Source of the DNA: Filobacillus milosensis
GTDB taxonomy: Bacteria; Bacillota; Bacilli; Bacillales; Alkalibacillaceae
Length of the DNA stretch: 64,000 nucleotides
Direction of reading: 5' to 3'
Assembly (NCBI RefSeq): GCF_004402015.1
Contig: NZ_SOPW01000014.1
Location: 1-64,000, forward strand
Below, piece after piece: positions 62,475-64,000 of the stretch (within the stretch, counting starts at the first letter, position 1; the number at the start of each line of letters is the position of its first letter). Position numbers and translations under genes: made by a program. The notes beneath the pieces were generated by a model. It worked only from the letters and a program-made list of their open reading frames with translations, was not told the DNA's origin and made no database searches.

Positions 62475-62729
62475 ATGGACATCTTAAACTTCATTATGGA
62501 AGATGCTTTAATTTTAGTTCCAGTTTTGATGATTCTAGGAAAAATAATTAAAACAGCTAAATTATTTCCGAGTCGCTATATCCCACTATCTTTATTACTC
62601 ATGAGTATGGTTTTAACATCTATCGTGTTGGGTGTAACCTTTGATGCCTTTATTCAATCAATTTTAGTCGCCGGTGCAGCTGTATTTGGTCATCAGTTAT
62701 TTAAACAAATGCGCTCTGTAGATGTATAG
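62475..62729 (+). CDS. Holin-like small membrane protein
   Basis: 84 residues with three hydrophobic helices (about 9-24, 38-53, 60-75) and a basic ending LFKQMRSVDV. Layout FIMEDALILVPVLMILGKII and SRYIPLSLLLMSMVLTSIVL matches phage holins of the Hol44/BlyA-like type. Immediately downstream of the amidase gene, with GGAGGGG ribosome site. Could export the amidase or be a relic of a prophage. Confidence 0.75.
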   Translation: MDILNFIMEDALILVPVLMILGKIIKTAKLFPSRYIPLSLLLMSMVLTSIVLGVTFDAFIQSILVAGAAVFGHQLFKQMRSVDV

Positions 62730-62735
62730 ATTATA

Positions 62736-62770
62736 TTAATTTAAGGGTGCGATTAGCACCCTTAAATTAA
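62736..62770. terminator. Bidirectional terminator
   Basis: 15-bp stem TTAATTTAAGGGTGC/GCACCCTTAAATTAA, with a 5-base loop, serving both the holin-like gene and the minus-strand gerC-type gene. Confidence 0.88.
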
Positions 62771-63837
62771 TTAACAATCCCTGTCTCAGTAATAGTTACA
62801 TCAACATTTACAGTGATTTCACAATCTGGATATTTATCATTCCATTGTTGTTGATTCCATGATCTTGATTTGCTTCTAATTTCTTCTCCAAAACCTACAG
62901 GGTCAATATTTAATTCTTGAAATTGTGAAATCATTTCAGATGCTTGTGTTTTGATTTTATCCTCAATACTTTTTTCAATTTGATGCATGATTTTGTCATT
63001 AACAACTTCTCCTGAAAATTCTTTAATAATTCCATATAATTTAATATCTACTTTTATTGTAGGAGATTGTTCTATATTTTTTACTTTAATTGTTCGCTTT
63101 CCATTTACCTTATAAATAGCGACTACTTCTTTGTTATCTAACTCTGCTGTAAAAATTCCTCGTTTGGTTTTAGGTTGAACAAGCGTTTTAAATGTAAATA
63201 AAGAATCAGATGGCAAATCACTGACCATTTTATCATCTTTAAATAGAGCAATTCCTGTTATTTTTACATTCTGATTATAAGTATTTATTATTGGAGCATA
63301 AGGGTCAGATCCTTCAGCATAAAAACCATTCAACCATAGATGTAGATTCATTTTAGGAGTTAAACCCAATTCAATATTTTGATTAATCATATCCGCTATG
63401 TACATACCATTATCTTGGGAACTATATTGTCCACTTAATAGCTGATTAACCTCTTCGTCAGAAATAGCTAAAAAGGCTCGTGTACCAATAGAAGGGTCTC
63501 GAACAAGGAGATCAATGATTGGTAAGAGACCTTTTTCTGCCAACTTTTTGTTGTATAAAATGACTTCTAATTTTCCTTTAACAAATGGCTTTGATGACAT
63601 GTTATCCATTTTCTTATTTCCTTCAGTTGTAATATTAGCAATATCTGTATGTGTTTCACTTGATGTAGATTGATCGGATCTAAATAAAGGTACAACTGTT
63701 GTAATTTTTAGTTCTTCAGTATTAATTGGATCGTATCCAATGGCTGTGACCAAACGAACATCATCTAGAATATTTTTCTTCAAACATCCAGTTAATAACA
63801 ATAATATGAGCAGAAGACTAATCCATTTTTTAATCAT
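62767..63837 (-). CDS. Germinant receptor C subunit, lipoprotein (second locus)
   Basis: 356 residues, lipobox LLTGC near residue 17. The blocks NILDDVRLVTAIGYDPINTE and LVRDPSIGTRAFLAISDEEV, TPKMNLHLWLNGFYAEGSDP align with the gerC-type protein at 49347, so the two are paralogues. Its start lies within the upstream gerB-type gene. Stop overlaps the bidirectional terminator. Confidence 0.92.
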   Translation of the reverse strand: MIKKWISLLLILLLLTGCLKKNILDDVRLVTAIGYDPINTEELKITTVVPLFRSDQSTSSETHTDIANITTEGNKKMDNMSSKPFVKGKLEVILYNKKLAEKGLLPIIDLLVRDPSIGTRAFLAISDEEVNQLLSGQYSSQDNGMYIADMINQNIELGLTPKMNLHLWLNGFYAEGSDPYAPIINTYNQNVKITGIALFKDDKMVSDLPSDSLFTFKTLVQPKTKRGIFTAELDNKEVVAIYKVNGKRTIKVKNIEQSPTIKVDIKLYGIIKEFSGEVVNDKIMHQIEKSIEDKIKTQASEMISQFQELNIDPVGFGEEIRSKSRSWNQQQWNDKYPDCEITVNVDVTITETGIVN

Positions 63838-64000
63838 GTTGTTTTCTCCTTCCTAGTCGAAGGTAAGAAAATATAAATAAAAAAGGAATATAAATCAAAA
63901 ATAGATAGAAAGCAAATTGAGATAATAATTTATTAATGGTCTCAATTTCTTTTTGAGTTTTTATTAAATAATTTGCTAATAAATTCAAACTTAACATGAT
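63830..64000 (-). CDS. Germinant receptor B subunit, partial (second locus)
   Basis: Minus-strand open frame entering from the right edge: last 56 residues TQKEIETINKLLSQFAFYLF, then IPFLFIFSYLRLGRRK and a stop overlapping the gerC-type start by 8 bases. The C-terminal helix is the GerB ending, aligning with the end of the broken GerB at 49300. It is intact as far as visible. Confidence 0.82.
   Translation of the reverse strand: MMLSLNLLANYLIKTQKEIETINKLLSQFAFYLFLIYIPFLFIFSYLRLGRRKQHD

Overview
The window is low-GC Gram-positive chromosomal DNA from a spore-forming Bacillaceae species, probably a moderately halophilic relative of Virgibacillus, Oceanobacillus or Halobacillus. The grounds are spore-coat genes (cotO, a cotZ/cotY-type gene), germinant-receptor genes, strong AGGAGG-type ribosome binding sites, and gene order matching the Bacillus subtilis yjb-yjc region (spxH, yjbI, yjbK, yjbM, nadK, yjbO, cotO, cotZ, then yjcF-yjcG-yjcH).

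Region 1 (1 to about 29.85 kb) is accessory. It opens with an IS21-family transposase cut by the window edge. It continues with a long run of small, mostly plus-strand, functionally unrelated genes: nucleotidyltransferase, small lipoproteins and membrane proteins, NIPSNAP-like protein, AraC regulator plus MFS pump, LysM amidase, two paralogous TetR-MFS efflux modules with palindromic operators, two metallo-beta-lactamase-fold hydrolases, DUF1062, a T-box-controlled arginyl-tRNA synthetase, dehydrogenase, methyltransferase, Nudix hydrolases, aminoglycoside-phosphotransferase-like kinase, SRPBCC proteins, DUF2200 and DUF4256. Several genes are broken. Many are separated by copies of one roughly 100-bp composite repeat: a hairpin around GGGGC, a second hairpin with a T-run, then a strongly conserved promoter-like tail. 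This gives the region a cassette-array look, although no integrase is visible.

Region 2 (29.85-43.8 kb) is the conserved core: the redox adaptor SpxH with truncated haemoglobin; the CYTH protein; small alarmone synthetase, NAD kinase and pseudouridine synthase in one operon; a SEDS cell-wall polymerase; MgtE; coat proteins; an MBL-fold hydrolase; DUF421; the yjcF-G-H operon; and a PgpA-like phosphatase. Region 3 (43.8-46.7 kb) is a second small accessory patch carrying the same repeat and decayed genes.

Region 4 (46.7-64 kb) holds a germinant-receptor operon whose B subunit is frameshifted, pyroglutamyl peptidase facing a 5-oxoprolinase operon (pxpB-pxpA-pxpC), two zinc-ribbon genes, a CstA transporter, a redox/P-loop gene cluster, a lipoprotein, an amidase-holin pair and a second, inverted germinant-receptor locus running off the end.

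The most notable observation is at 57537-57932. An open frame with a strong ribosome binding site is interrupted only by an in-frame TGA followed directly by TGC, with a SECIS-like hairpin 13 bases downstream. This looks like a selenoprotein (Sec-Cys motif). It overlaps a small protein ending in Cys-Cys-stop, which is followed by an ArsA-type ATPase and an oxidoreductase. No selenocysteine machinery is in the window, so the call needs the rest of the genome.
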